Shown here: positions 37,036 through 45,377 of the stretch, piece after piece
Layout: each line of letters begins with the position of its first letter
Numbering within the stretch: position 1 is the stretch's first letter
Assembly: GCF_030758455.1 (NCBI RefSeq)
Contig: NZ_CP132353.1
Span: forward strand, 2,046,001 to 2,110,000
Length of the DNA stretch: 64,000 nt
DNA from: Erwinia pyri
GTDB taxonomy: Bacteria > Pseudomonadota > Gammaproteobacteria > Enterobacterales > Enterobacteriaceae
Direction: 5' to 3'
The notes under the pieces: generated by a model
What the model was told of the DNA's origin: nothing
What the model saw: the letters and a program-made list of their open reading frames with translations, nothing else
Databases searched by the model: none
Made by a program: the position numbers and the translations under genes

Positions 37036-38175
37036 TTAAGCCAGATTCAGTACCCGGCGGGTACGGCCTGAACTCAGATAATCTGCAATATAGTCCTGCG
37101 AAATTTCTCCGCTGTACCGGCCTTCTTCATCCACAATTGGCATCCAGACCAGATTGTGCTCATAGAGCTTTGACAGCACAACGCGCAGGTTCTCTTCCGC
37201 GCGTCCGGTTACGGTAAATTTGTTCAGCATATCGGCACAGTGACCTGACGCGCCGCGAGCCTCACGACGTTTCACAAAGCCGAGCGGTTTGCCATCATCA
37301 TCCACTACCGTAATTGAGCGCATATCGTTATCGTCCATCATGCCGAATGCCTCAGAGAGCGGGGTGCTTTTCCTGACGGTGATGGTGGGTTGCTGGTCAG
37401 TTACGTCACCCGCCTGGACTAACAGCAGTCGCTTCAGGGTACGGTCCTGGCCGACGAAAGATCCGACAAACTCGTTAGCTGGTTTTGCCAGAAGCTCATC
37501 CGGGCTGGCGCACTGCACGATTTTACCCTGGCCAAATACCGCAATGCGGTCACCCAGCTTCAGCGCTTCATCAATGTCGTGGCTGACCAGCATCACGGTT
37601 TTCTTCAGCTGTCGTTGCATATCCAGGAATTCATTCTGGATCGCTTCACGGTTGATCGGGTCGACCGCGCCAAAAGGTTCATCCATCAGTAAAACCGGTG
37701 GATCGGCAGCCAGGGCGCGGATCACGCCGATACGCTGCTGCTGGCCGCCAGACAACTCGCGGGGGTAGCGATGCAGGAAGTTTTTGGGATCCAGCGCAAC
37801 CATACTCATCAGCTCACTGGCGCGATCGCGGCAACGTTTCTTGTCCCAACCCAGCATCCGGGGCACCACGGTAATGTTCTCCTCGATGGTCATATTCGGG
37901 AACAGACCAATCTGCTGAATAACATAACCTATGTTCCGGCGGAGGGTAACAGTATCCAGTCCGCTGGTATCTTCACCGTTGATCAGAATCTTACCGCTGG
38001 TCGAGGGGATCAGGCGGTTGATCATCTTGAGAGTGGTCGATTTGCCGCAGCCGGAAGGGCCGAGCAGCACGCACATTTCGCCTTCCGGCACGTTAAGGCT
38101 GACGTTGTCTACGGCGTTAAAAGTGTTGCCGTTTTTCTGGCTAAAAGTTTTGGTGAGGTTTTCCAGTTTTATCAT
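37036..38175 (-). CDS. osmV: Osmoprotectant ABC importer ATP-binding protein OsmV
   Basis: ATPase of a glycine betaine/choline-O-sulfate-type importer, 379 residues. The ABC domain has Walker A GPSGCGKST near residues 39-47, signature LSGGQQQRIGVIRAL and Walker B VLLMDEPFGAVD. A tandem CBS-domain region occupies about residues 250-379 (for example DDDGKPLGFVKRREA and VDEEGRYSGEISQDYIADYL), the usual ionic-strength sensor of OpuC/OsmU ATPases. It is the last gene of a four-gene operon and overlaps the osmW stop by one base (TAATG). The permease-binding protein-permease-ATPase order and length fit Salmonella OsmU (osmVWXY) better than E. coli YehWXYZ, whose ATPase is shorter. Confidence 0.85.
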   Translation of the reverse strand: MIKLENLTKTFSQKNGNTFNAVDNVSLNVPEGEMCVLLGPSGCGKSTTLKMINRLIPSTSGKILINGEDTSGLDTVTLRRNIGYVIQQIGLFPNMTIEENITVVPRMLGWDKKRCRDRASELMSMVALDPKNFLHRYPRELSGGQQQRIGVIRALAADPPVLLMDEPFGAVDPINREAIQNEFLDMQRQLKKTVMLVSHDIDEALKLGDRIAVFGQGKIVQCASPDELLAKPANEFVGSFVGQDRTLKRLLLVQAGDVTDQQPTITVRKSTPLSEAFGMMDDNDMRSITVVDDDGKPLGFVKRREARGASGHCADMLNKFTVTGRAEENLRVVLSKLYEHNLVWMPIVDEEGRYSGEISQDYIADYLSSGRTRRVLNLA

Positions 38176-38822
38176 TATCGAATCCCCTTCGGAGTCAGCG
38201 CCAGCTGCAGGCGGTGCAGCAGCCAGTCGAGAATAATTGCCAGCAGGCAGATCATCAGCGCGCCTGCAATCAGCATGCGGATATCGCTGCCGCTGATACC
38301 ATCCAGCAGCAGCAGGCCCAGTCCGCCGGCACCAATCACGGCGGCAATGGCCATTACGCCTACGTTCATCACTACTGCGGTACGAATGCCGCCAAAAATC
38401 ACCGGCAGCGCCATCGGGATCTCAACCCAGCGCAAACGCTGTGAGAAAGTCATACCAATCCCGCGACCCGCTTCGCGAAGTCCCGGTGGAATATTCTCCA
38501 GTGCCGTATGGGTGTTGCGCACGATAGGGAGCAGCGAGTAGAGGAACACTGCGGTTACCGCAGGCAACACTCCAATCCCCTGGCCCACCAGCGAAAACAG
38601 CGGGATCATCAGGCCAAACAGTGCAATGGAAGGGATGGTGAGCACAATGGTCGCCAGGCCGAGGACCGGTGTCGCCAGCCATTTATAACGAACGATAACA
38701 ATCCCCAGCGGCACGCCGATGACGATCGCCATGCCCACAGCCAGCGCCACAAGCCAGAGATGCTGGAAGGTCAGTGTGGCCAGATAGCTCCAGTTATCAA
38801 TAATATAGTGAAGGGTGTCCAT
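38175..38822 (-). CDS. osmW: Osmoprotectant ABC importer permease OsmW
   Basis: Inner-membrane permease of 215 residues with about six membrane segments, BPD_transp_1 family. The permease loop contacting the ATPase is in RNTHTALENIPPGLREAGRGIG and the segment after it. GAGGAG lies before the ATG at 38822. It is coupled to osmV by a one-base overlap and follows osmX by 9 bases. It forms a heterodimeric channel with the first permease of the operon (inferred from the two-permease layout). Confidence 0.85.
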   Translation of the reverse strand: MDTLHYIIDNWSYLATLTFQHLWLVALAVGMAIVIGVPLGIVIVRYKWLATPVLGLATIVLTIPSIALFGLMIPLFSLVGQGIGVLPAVTAVFLYSLLPIVRNTHTALENIPPGLREAGRGIGMTFSQRLRWVEIPMALPVIFGGIRTAVVMNVGVMAIAAVIGAGGLGLLLLDGISGSDIRMLIAGALMICLLAIILDWLLHRLQLALTPKGIR

Positions 38823-38831
38823 AGGGTCTCC

Positions 38832-39755
38832 TCAGATCAAACCTTTAGATTTCAGGAAATCACTTGCCACCTTCTGCGGAGACTGATGATCGATATCAAC
38901 GCGTTTGTTCATTTCGGTAATCGCATCATCGGTGATCAGTGGCGACAGGCTGTTAAGCGCTTCGGCCAAGCCGGGATGTGAATCGAGCGTGGCCTGGGTC
39001 ACTACCGGCGTAACGGCATAGCTTGGGAAGAAACCTTTATCATCTTTCAGGATTTTCAGATCGAAACCCTTCACGCGGCCATCGGTGGTGTAGACCAGCC
39101 CGGCATCCACAAAACCATCCCGGATAGCGTTATAAACCAGTCCGGGATCCATCTGCCGGATCTGCGGCCGATCCAGCGGCATGTTATAGGCTTTCTGCAA
39201 CGGCTTCATACCGTCTGAACGTCCGGCAAACTCCAGATCCAGGCCCAGCATCCAGTTATGGTCCGGGTCGTTTTTGCGGATATCTTCAATTTTGGCCACC
39301 AGCTGTGACATCGTTTCAATGTGCTCTACATCAGCACGTTTACGCTGCATAGCGAACGCATAGGTATTATTCATCGGCGCGGGATTGAGCCAGACCAGAC
39401 CCAGTTTGGCATCCAGTTTTTTCACCGTGTTATAGGCCTCTTCAGACGACATTGGCTTATTGATATGGTTGAAAATAATCAGCGAGGTGCCGGTGTACTC
39501 CCAGGTCATATCAATCTGCTTGTTGATCATCGCATTACGGCCAATAGTGGTGGCAATATTGGTTTTGGGCTCTACCTGGAACCCTTTTTTACGAAGATAC
39601 TGCGTGGTCAGGGCAGAGAGAATGTGCTGCTCGGTAAAGCTTTTGGTTGCCATTCTGATCGGTTCGGCCGCTGCGGTAGCGCTCATCGCCAGCGTGGCTC
39701 CCAGCGCCAGCGCGGTATATCTGACCCAACGGGTCATTGAGAAGGCCTTAGCCAT
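38832..39755 (-). CDS. osmX: Osmoprotectant periplasmic binding protein OsmX
   Basis: Periplasmic substrate-binding protein of 307 residues with a Sec signal peptide cleaved near TAAA-EP (residue 30). The mature part is an OpuAC/ProX-like fold: [20 protein letters not shown], then [30 protein letters not shown] and [13 protein letters not shown]. Probable ligands are glycine betaine or related quaternary amines, inferred from the family. AGGAGTG precedes the ATG. It is the second gene of the operon, between the two permeases. Confidence 0.86.
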   Translation of the reverse strand: MAKAFSMTRWVRYTALALGATLAMSATAAAEPIRMATKSFTEQHILSALTTQYLRKKGFQVEPKTNIATTIGRNAMINKQIDMTWEYTGTSLIIFNHINKPMSSEEAYNTVKKLDAKLGLVWLNPAPMNNTYAFAMQRKRADVEHIETMSQLVAKIEDIRKNDPDHNWMLGLDLEFAGRSDGMKPLQKAYNMPLDRPQIRQMDPGLVYNAIRDGFVDAGLVYTTDGRVKGFDLKILKDDKGFFPSYAVTPVVTQATLDSHPGLAEALNSLSPLITDDAITEMNKRVDIDHQSPQKVASDFLKSKGLI

Positions 39756-39774
39756 GATTCACTCCTGATTATTC

Positions 39775-40491
39775 TTATACGGCCGTGTGAGGGCTTAAAA
39801 TACGGCCCAGGCCAGCCAGCAGCATATCGAGGATCAGCGCAAATAACGCTGTTGCTGCGGCGCCAAGGATTAGCGTAGGGAAGTCATTAAGGTAAATGCC
39901 GGGGAAGATCAGCTCGCCATAGCTGCTGGCGCCAATCAGAAACGCCAGCGGCGCGGTGCCGACGTTAATAGCTGTTGCCACGCGAATGCCGGAAAGCATA
40001 ACCGGCCAGGCGTTGGGTAGTTCGACCTGGCGTAACCGCTGGCCTTTAGTCATGCCGATGCCCTTAGCCGCTTCAGTCAGAGAAGCAGGTACCGAGCAGA
40101 GACCGGAGTAGGTGTTACGGACAATTGGCAGTAAGGAAGCCAGGAACAGCGCGATAATGGCAGGACGATCGCCGATCCCCAGTACCACCATCGCCAGCGC
40201 CAGTACGGCAAGCGGCGGAAGAGTATTACCGACGTTGAAGATCTGCATGACATATTCAGCCCATTTGCGGGCGAAAGGGCGGCTGAGGAGGATCCCGCTG
40301 GGAATACCGACCAGCAGGGCGAAGAGCATTGACCAGAACACCAGCAGCATATGTTGCTGACCAAGGTAAAGCAGATCGACCTTACGGGCTTTAATCGTCT
40401 CAATCCCAAGGCCGTAAACCAGCAGGCCAATGACGACAGCGATAAAGATCACGGCGAGTAGAGCGCGCCGGAGCAGAGTATGATGTTGCAT
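39775..40491 (-). CDS. osmY: Osmoprotectant ABC importer permease OsmY-type
   Basis: First gene of the osmoprotectant operon, a 238-residue permease with about six membrane segments. The ATPase-contacting loop is in RNTYSGLCSVPASLTEAAKGIG. I chose ATG 40491 (MQHH) because AGGGAGA is correctly spaced to it but too close to the ATG at 40500; the frame is open to 40560. In Salmonella OsmU this position is named osmY; it is not related to the E. coli periplasmic protein of the same name. The upstream 407-bp gap should hold the osmotically induced promoter. Confidence 0.8.
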   Translation of the reverse strand: MQHHTLLRRALLAVIFIAVVIGLLVYGLGIETIKARKVDLLYLGQQHMLLVFWSMLFALLVGIPSGILLSRPFARKWAEYVMQIFNVGNTLPPLAVLALAMVVLGIGDRPAIIALFLASLLPIVRNTYSGLCSVPASLTEAAKGIGMTKGQRLRQVELPNAWPVMLSGIRVATAINVGTAPLAFLIGASSYGELIFPGIYLNDFPTLILGAAATALFALILDMLLAGLGRILSPHTAV

Positions 40492-40898
40492 GAATCCCAT
40501 TCTCCCTGACAATCCCAAAGGGATAGTGCTAATTAACAATCTGGCCATTTCAGTGCGCAAAAGAGGCGCGTTGCCAGAAAACGTCTTACTTTCTCAAAAC
40601 CAGACAGATGAGCTGAAAAAGTGTGACGTTTAACGCTTTTTGTTGATAAAGGGTCTGAAAGCGCCTTCAATCTATAGCAGCCTTGAACAGGTAATGCCAA
40701 GTTTAAGGCTTAAAATCAGAGGCATAGTTTTGATGAACAGGGCGCTCAAACCCTTACCGGTACTGGCCTGAGTTCAATGAAAATATTTTATCGATCAAAA
40801 AGTGACACCGTCACAATTAGTGCTCAGTAAAAAGCACTTTTCGGAAACTGTTGCCCCCATTCCAGGCCAGAATAAAGGAAGCTTACTCAAGGAGACTT
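40492..40898. other. Divergent gap between the osmoprotectant operon and the DHA2 exporter
   Basis: A 407-bp A/T-rich stretch with no credible gene. A short inverted repeat, GTGAC-ACC-GTCAC, lies at 40802-40814 upstream of the exporter gene; its spacing does not fit CRP. Promoters for both flanking units must be here, but I could not place them with confidence. Confidence 0.5.
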
Positions 40899-42353
40899 AT
40901 GTCTGATACAGCTCAACACCAGGTGACGCATCGCCACTGGATCCTGGTTGCCGCTATGCTGGCGATGTTTATGGCGGCCATTGAGGTGACCATCGTCGCT
41001 ACGGCGATGCCGACCATTATTGCTGAGCTCGGTGGGTTTTCGCAGTTTGGCTGGGTTTTTTCCATCTACTTGCTGACCCAGGCAGTAAGCGTGCCTGTTT
41101 ATGGCCGTCTGGCAGATTTGTGGGGCAGAAAGCGAGTCTTTTTCATCGGCACCTCGCTGTTCCTGGCAGGCTCTGTTCTTTGCGGCTTTGCCACTAACAT
41201 GGCCTGGCTTATTCTGTTCAGGGCTTTCCAGGGACTTGGCGCCGGGGCGATCATGCCACTGACTTCCACCATCATCGCCGACGTCTATCCCCCTAAAGAG
41301 CGCGCCAGCATTCAGGGCTGGCTCTCCAGCGTCTGGGGCATAGCCGCTATAACCGGCCCGTTAACGGGCGCGTGGATTGTGCAGCACTTCAACTGGGCGC
41401 TGATCTTCTGGGTCAACGTGCCCATTGGGATTGTCTCCATGCTGATGCTGGCCCGCTGGTTCCCTGAATCCCACAATGAGAAGGCGCAAAAGCTGAACCT
41501 GGCGGGTAGCGCCTGGCTGATGCTGACCGTCAGCGCGTTGCTGACTGCGTTATTACAGGCGGAATCACTGGGTTACTGGGCTTTCGTGCTGATTGCGGTG
41601 GCTTTGTTGGCGGGAATAGCGCTGTTGCGCCATGAAAAAGGGGCCGATGAACCGCTCTTTCCGATGGCGATCTGGCGCAGCCGTACGCTGGTGGCAGGCA
41701 ACGCCGGCAATCTGGTTATCGGCGCTGCCATGATGGGGATCAGCGCCTTTTTACCTACCTGGATCCAGGGCGTAAACGGCGGAACGCCGCTCCAGGCGGG
41801 GAGCGCGCTAGCAATGATGTCCATTGGCTGGCCGCTGGCCAGTACCCTGAGCGGACGGCTGATGCAAAAAACATCCTACCGTTTTACTGCCCAAACAGGG
41901 GCCGTACTGCTGATTCTGGGAACCTCATTACTGTTAACCCTGCACAGCAGCAGCTCGGTTCTGCATGCCGCACTCTCTGCTTTTGTTATTGGCACTGGCA
42001 TGGGAATGACCAGTACTACCTTCCTGATTGCCGTGCAGAATACGGCAGAGTTCTCTATCCGGGGTATTTGCACCGCATCCATTATGTTCAGCCGTATGCT
42101 GGGTTCAGCGCTGGGAACGGCAGTGATGGGGGCAGTACTGAATTACAATCTGATGGTTCGCCTGCCGGGGCATGACGATCCGGTACAGCAGATCATGTCC
42201 CAGCCGCAGCGCGATGCGCTCGGTCAGGGGGTGCTGCATTCTATGGTGAATGAAGTCGCGCATTCACTGCACTGGGTTTTTGTGGTATCGGTAGGGATCG
42301 CCGTGGCCAGCCTGCTGATCGCTCGCTGGGTTCCTGCAACCAAGCCGCATTAA
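40899..42353 (+). CDS. DHA2-family (EmrB/QacA-type) multidrug exporter
   Basis: MFS proton-drug antiporter of 484 residues with about fourteen membrane segments. Motif A is present in VYGRLADLWGRKRVFFIG, the first-segment acidic motif in AMFMAAIEVTIVATAMPTI, and the DHA2-typical ASIQGWLSSVWGIAAITGPL after it. AAGGAG precedes the ATG at 40899; an in-frame ATG at 40851 has no such site. No EmrA-type membrane fusion protein is adjacent, so it probably acts alone in the inner membrane. Substrates unknown. Confidence 0.86.
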   Translation: MSDTAQHQVTHRHWILVAAMLAMFMAAIEVTIVATAMPTIIAELGGFSQFGWVFSIYLLTQAVSVPVYGRLADLWGRKRVFFIGTSLFLAGSVLCGFATNMAWLILFRAFQGLGAGAIMPLTSTIIADVYPPKERASIQGWLSSVWGIAAITGPLTGAWIVQHFNWALIFWVNVPIGIVSMLMLARWFPESHNEKAQKLNLAGSAWLMLTVSALLTALLQAESLGYWAFVLIAVALLAGIALLRHEKGADEPLFPMAIWRSRTLVAGNAGNLVIGAAMMGISAFLPTWIQGVNGGTPLQAGSALAMMSIGWPLASTLSGRLMQKTSYRFTAQTGAVLLILGTSLLLTLHSSSSVLHAALSAFVIGTGMGMTSTTFLIAVQNTAEFSIRGICTASIMFSRMLGSALGTAVMGAVLNYNLMVRLPGHDDPVQQIMSQPQRDALGQGVLHSMVNEVAHSLHWVFVVSVGIAVASLLIARWVPATKPH

Positions 42354-42459
42354 AAGTGGTGGGCAGGAACGGGTGATCGCAATAAAGCTCCATCAAAAGG
42401 GCCGGAATAGAATAAGGCATGCGCAAACAAAAATGCAGAAAGGACCAACTGGCAGGATG

Positions 42460-42490
42460 AAACATGGGGGCGAGAACCACCCCCATGTTT
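42460..42490. terminator. Hairpin between the exporter gene and the DUF1161 gene
   Basis: Perfect 11-bp stem AAACATGGGGG/CCCCCATGTTT with a 9-nt loop, ending one base before the stop of the minus-strand gene. The T run is short, so the strength is uncertain; it suits both convergent genes. Confidence 0.65.
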
Positions 42491-42491
42491 A

Positions 42492-42785
42492 TCAGGAGGC
42501 AGGGGCATCCTGAGAGGTTCCGGTGCTGGCCGGGACAGATTCGCTCTCTGAACCGTTGCGCTTATAAACGATTTTTTGCGTATCGTTCGCGCAGTGCCCA
42601 ACAACCTGTCCACCCGCCTGATCGACCTGATCATTTGGCACAACATCCAAGGTAAAATCACCGGCGGCAACGCCGTTATTAATGATTTTCTGATTAATGT
42701 CCGCTTTTACCGTCTCGCAGGAGGCCTGTACGGCCAGCGGCGCGGCGATCATCACTGCGGCTAACATCCACGAATACTGTTTCAT
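42492..42785 (-). CDS. DUF1161 family periplasmic protein
   Basis: A 97-residue secreted protein. Residues 1-21 form a signal peptide (cleavage near VQA-SCE). The mature part carries the DUF1161 pattern: a CETVKADINQKIINNGV helix, then DFTLDVVPNDQVD and VVGHCANDTQKIVYKR, with two cysteines that could form a disulfide. The last 20 residues are Ser/Glu/Thr-rich. It may correspond to E. coli YnfD, which lies in the same chromosomal neighbourhood, but I am not sure. AGGGATGACAGG precedes the ATG. Function unknown. Confidence 0.8.
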   Translation of the reverse strand: MKQYSWMLAAVMIAAPLAVQASCETVKADINQKIINNGVAAGDFTLDVVPNDQVDQAGGQVVGHCANDTQKIVYKRNGSESESVPASTGTSQDAPAS

Positions 42786-42847
42786 CCTGTCATCCCTCTG
42801 TTTACTGGAGCTGTTTGCTTCGGGCTAACTATAGCAGTTCTTATCGA

Positions 42848-43195
42848 TCAGGGAGCAACCGGACGGCCAGTACGACGGTCGAGGCAGCGGAGGGTGTTCG
42901 GTTCCCAGTAAGCATTAACGTTAAGGCTCTGGTCGCAGGCGTCACGGGTATCAACGGCGCGGTCTGCTTTATCAAAGTTCTTTTCAACGCGCGTGTTTAC
43001 TTTACTGCGTAGCCGGTGAGTTTCATCCCACTGCTCTTTCTCCTGACGCGCCTGCTCGTTACTTAATGCGTTATCGCCATCCTGAATAATTAAGCGATCG
43101 GTTTTGGCCTGAGCACTCTGCTGTATGCTGAACAGGGCGCCAAAAAGCACCAGCGGCAGAGCGGCCTTGCTCAGATGTTTTTGCCATTGTTTCAT
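42848..43195 (-). CDS. ynfB: UPF0482 (DUF1283) protein YnfB
   Basis: A 115-residue secreted protein with a signal peptide cleaved near AQA-KTD. The C-terminal [20 protein letters not shown] block is the hallmark of the YnfB family, and the [18 protein letters not shown] segment also matches E. coli YnfB. I chose the ATG at 43195 because AGGAA is too close to the ATG at 43201. It diverges from ynfA, as in E. coli. Function unknown. Confidence 0.9.
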   Translation of the reverse strand: MKQWQKHLSKAALPLVLFGALFSIQQSAQAKTDRLIIQDGDNALSNEQARQEKEQWDETHRLRSKVNTRVEKNFDKADRAVDTRDACDQSLNVNAYWEPNTLRCLDRRTGRPVAP

Positions 43196-43323
43196 CGACA
43201 TTTCCTGATTTCCTCTGTTTTCGCTATTCTTGAAGGCTCATACGTCCAGTAGTGAGTATATCATCTGCCGGAAATGTGTAACCAGTGAGCCGCCCCTTCG
43301 TTTATCTTTCTGAGAGTAAGTTC

Positions 43324-43656
43324 ATGCTGTTTTTCAAGACCACCTTGCTGTTTTTCCTCACGGCCATCGCCGAGATTGTAGGCTGTTTTCTGCCCTGGTT
43401 ATGGCTCAAAAAGAGCGGCAGCATAATCCTGTTAATTCCTGCGGCATGCAGTCTGGCCTTATTTGTCTGGCTGCTTACGTTGCATCCGGCAGCCAGCGGC
43501 AGAGTTTACGCGGCCTACGGCGGTGTTTATGTGGTCACGGCATTAATCTGGCTGCGGTTTGTGGATGGCGTGAAGCTCACGCATTACGACTGGCTGGGTG
43601 CTACCGTAGCGTTTTGCGGCATGCTGATCATTGTTGCCGGGTGGGGAAGGGCTTAG
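43324..43656 (+). CDS. ynfA: YnfA family inner-membrane protein (UPF0060)
   Basis: A 110-residue protein with four membrane segments, related to small multidrug resistance proteins. Recognisable segments are [36 protein letters not shown] and [11 protein letters not shown], as in E. coli YnfA. I chose the internal ATG at 43324 because the family starts there and GAGAGTAAG precedes it; the open frame to 43285 would add 13 residues. A copy of repeat element A begins 42 bases after its stop. Confidence 0.92.
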   Translation: MLFFKTTLLFFLTAIAEIVGCFLPWLWLKKSGSIILLIPAACSLALFVWLLTLHPAASGRVYAAYGGVYVVTALIWLRFVDGVKLTHYDWLGATVAFCGMLIIVAGWGRA

Positions 43657-43697
43657 CGATAAAAAGGGCACTTTGTCTGAAGGTTTGGGGCCAGGTC

Positions 43698-43798
43698 AGG
43701 GAGAGCGGGCTGAACACAAAAACGCCGTGAACCCTTCCGTGGGGGCTGCGAAGCGGCGTCCATGCCGCTTAGCTTTTGCTTATCAGCCCGCTCTCCCT
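43698..43798 (+). repeat. Structured repeat element A, copy 4 (101 nt)
   Basis: Same length and strand as the three copies 39 kb to the left. The outer arm GGGAGAGCGGGCTGA pairs perfectly with TCAGCCCGCTCTCCC, so two base pairs have changed on both sides relative to copy 2. The small inner hairpin is CCC/GGG in place of ATCA/TGAT. The central AAGCGGC/GCCGCTT hairpin is unchanged. Confidence 0.87.
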
Positions 43799-43914
43799 TC
43801 CCCTCAGCACCAGTGTTTTCTGTTAGAGAAAAACAAACCAACTTCCAAATCCAGCATCAAATCTGGTTTTGACCTGTGTGAACGTCGAAATCAAAGACAA
43901 CACCGCATGTTCTG

Positions 43915-44030
43915 GGTGGCACCATAGGGCACGTTAGCCGAGTGTATGCCGCAGGGATGCGGCATCCAAGCCCCCATGGACGGGTTCACGGCGCCTCGGA
44001 TAACGTGCCCTATGGTGACGCCTTGCCACC
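43915..44030 (+). repeat. Structured repeat element B, copy 3 (116 nt)
   Basis: Outer arm ACCATAGGGCACGTTA pairs perfectly with TAACGTGCCCTATGGT, a compensated variant of copy 2. The inner TGCCGCA/TGCGGCA hairpin is identical. The segment between hairpin and 3' arm differs from copies 1 and 2 (CCCCCATGGACGGG in place of TCTCCAGGGATGGA). Confidence 0.87.
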
Positions 44031-44085
44031 GTACCCGGTTTTGACCTGTGCGAGCACTGAACTTACCGACAACGCCGGATTTTTG

Positions 44086-44201
44086 GGTGGTACCACAGAG
44101 CACGTTAGCCGAGTGTATGCCGCAGGGATGCGGCATCCAAGCCCCCATGGACGGGTTCACGGCGCCTCGGATAACGTGCCCTATGGTGACGCCTTGCCAC
44201 C
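44086..44201 (+). repeat. Structured repeat element B, copy 4 (116 nt)
   Basis: Direct tandem neighbour of copy 3 (period 171 bp). Its 5' arm is the copy-2 type (CCACAGAGCACG) and its 3' arm the copy-3 type (CGTGCCCTATGG), leaving two mismatches, as if it were a recombinant of the two variants. It ends 23 bases before the ydfG stop. Confidence 0.85.
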
Positions 44202-44224
44202 ATACCCGGTTTTGATCTTTCCGC

Positions 44225-44971
44225 TTATGCCTTATGGACCTTCAGGCCTGCCAGCGTCTGGCCCACCGGCATCATCTCCAGCGTGTTGATGTTGACATGC
44301 TTCGGCAACGTCGCCACCCAGTAAACGGCTTCGGTTACATCTTCTGGGGTTAATGGCTCAGCACCGTCATAAACGCTGCCTGCTTTGGCATCATCACCTT
44401 TGAAACGCACATTTGAAAACTCTGTTCCGCCTACCAGCCCCGGTTCAATATCGGTGACGCGCAGGGCAGTGCCGTGCAGATCGGTACGCAGATTCAGGCT
44501 GAACTGACGGACGAAAGCCTTGGTAGCGCCATACACGTTTCCACCAGCGTAAGGCCAGCTGCCAGCGATCGAACCGATGTTGATAATATGGCCGACATTT
44601 CTTTCCACCATGCCAGGCAGCACTGCGCGGGTCATGTACACCAGACCTTTATTATTGGTGTCGATCATCAATTCCCAGTCATCCAGGCTGGCCTTATGCG
44701 CCGGCTCAATGCCAAGCGCCAACCCTGCATTGTTCACCAGAACATCAATATTGCGCCATTCAGCAGGCAGACTTGCCAGCGCTTCTTCAATACCCGCACG
44801 ATTGCGCACGTCCAGCTGCAGGGGATAGAGTGCATCGCCCAACTCCTCTTTTAATGCCTGAAGCCGCTCCTGACGACGGCCTGTCGCCACCACTTTATGC
44901 CCATGAGCAATGAACCGACGGGTGATGCTTTCTCCAAAGCCAGCGGTGGCACCGGTAACGAATACAATCAT
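44225..44971 (-). CDS. ydfG: NADP-dependent 3-hydroxy acid dehydrogenase YdfG
   Basis: Short-chain dehydrogenase of 248 residues, the same length as E. coli YdfG, which oxidises L-allo-threonine, serine and 3-hydroxy acids and reduces malonic semialdehyde. The Rossmann motif TGATAGFGESI is at residues 7-17, the NNAG segment follows, and the catalytic Ser-Tyr-Lys lies in NIGSIAGSWPYAGGNVYGATK. GAGGAA precedes the ATG at 44971. In E. coli ydfG sits next to divergent dcp; here dcp is 18 kb away with the same relative orientation. Confidence 0.93.
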   Translation of the reverse strand: MIVFVTGATAGFGESITRRFIAHGHKVVATGRRQERLQALKEELGDALYPLQLDVRNRAGIEEALASLPAEWRNIDVLVNNAGLALGIEPAHKASLDDWELMIDTNNKGLVYMTRAVLPGMVERNVGHIINIGSIAGSWPYAGGNVYGATKAFVRQFSLNLRTDLHGTALRVTDIEPGLVGGTEFSNVRFKGDDAKAGSVYDGAEPLTPEDVTEAVYWVATLPKHVNINTLEMMPVGQTLAGLKVHKA

Positions 44972-45170
44972 CTTACTGTTCCTCAACACATTTTGGATTT
45001 AAGTCACCATACCACTTCAAACCGAAGCTGATAAGGATGAAAAGGTTATCAATTATTGATAGAGGTAAAGCGCACGCCGATGGTGCATCACAGCGTTAAA
45101 ACGCCTTAATAAGGTGCAGGATTTTCCCACGCCGCCGCTCTTTTTCATCACCGAAAGAATTGTTTCCGTA

Positions 45171-45218
45171 ATGCAACCGTTTGCTAACGTAAGCAACCGT
45201 TTGCGCATACGTTTCCCT
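45171..45218. promoter_or_regulatory. PurR-like operator boxes upstream of guaD-xdhABC
   Basis: ATGCAACCGTTTGCTA (45171-45186) and AAGCAACCGTTTGCGC (45191-45206) each fit the E. coli PurR consensus ANGCAANCGNTTNCNT at 10 of 11 fixed positions. They lie exactly 20 bp apart. A third, overlapping box GCGCATACGTTTCCCT (45203-45218) fits at 9 of 11. Regulation of a purine-degrading operon by PurR or another LacI-family protein would make sense, but the site lies 55-100 bp upstream of the candidate -10. Confidence 0.65.
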
Positions 45219-45345
45219 GCCGCCGCGCTCACAAAACAGGCTCTGAATAATTTAACTTACTGATAATTAACTATAATAATTGTCATATTGAACTGGCATA
45301 ACAATTGCTACCTTATTTAAAGGTTTTAACCTGCATTTAACACCC

Positions 45346-45364
45346 GAGAGAGTAAAACTCTCTC
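45346..45364 (+). other. Leader hairpin directly before the guaD ribosome-binding site
   Basis: Perfect 7-bp stem GAGAGAG/CTCTCTC with loop TAAAA, ending one base before CACAGGA. It could modulate initiation or simply stabilise the message. It has no T run and is not a terminator. Confidence 0.5.
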
Positions 45365-45377
45365 CACAGGAATCGCT

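Larger units (their letters stand above)
44972..45377. other. Divergent gap between ydfG and guaD
   Basis: A 406-bp gene-free stretch. It holds PurR-like boxes (45171-45218), a TATAAT candidate -10 at 45272-45277 and a leader hairpin before guaD. The half nearest ydfG shows nothing I can name. Confidence 0.6.

Noticed and set aside
40802-40814. GTGAC-ACC-GTCAC as a CRP site
   Set aside because: The spacing between half-sites is wrong for CRP.
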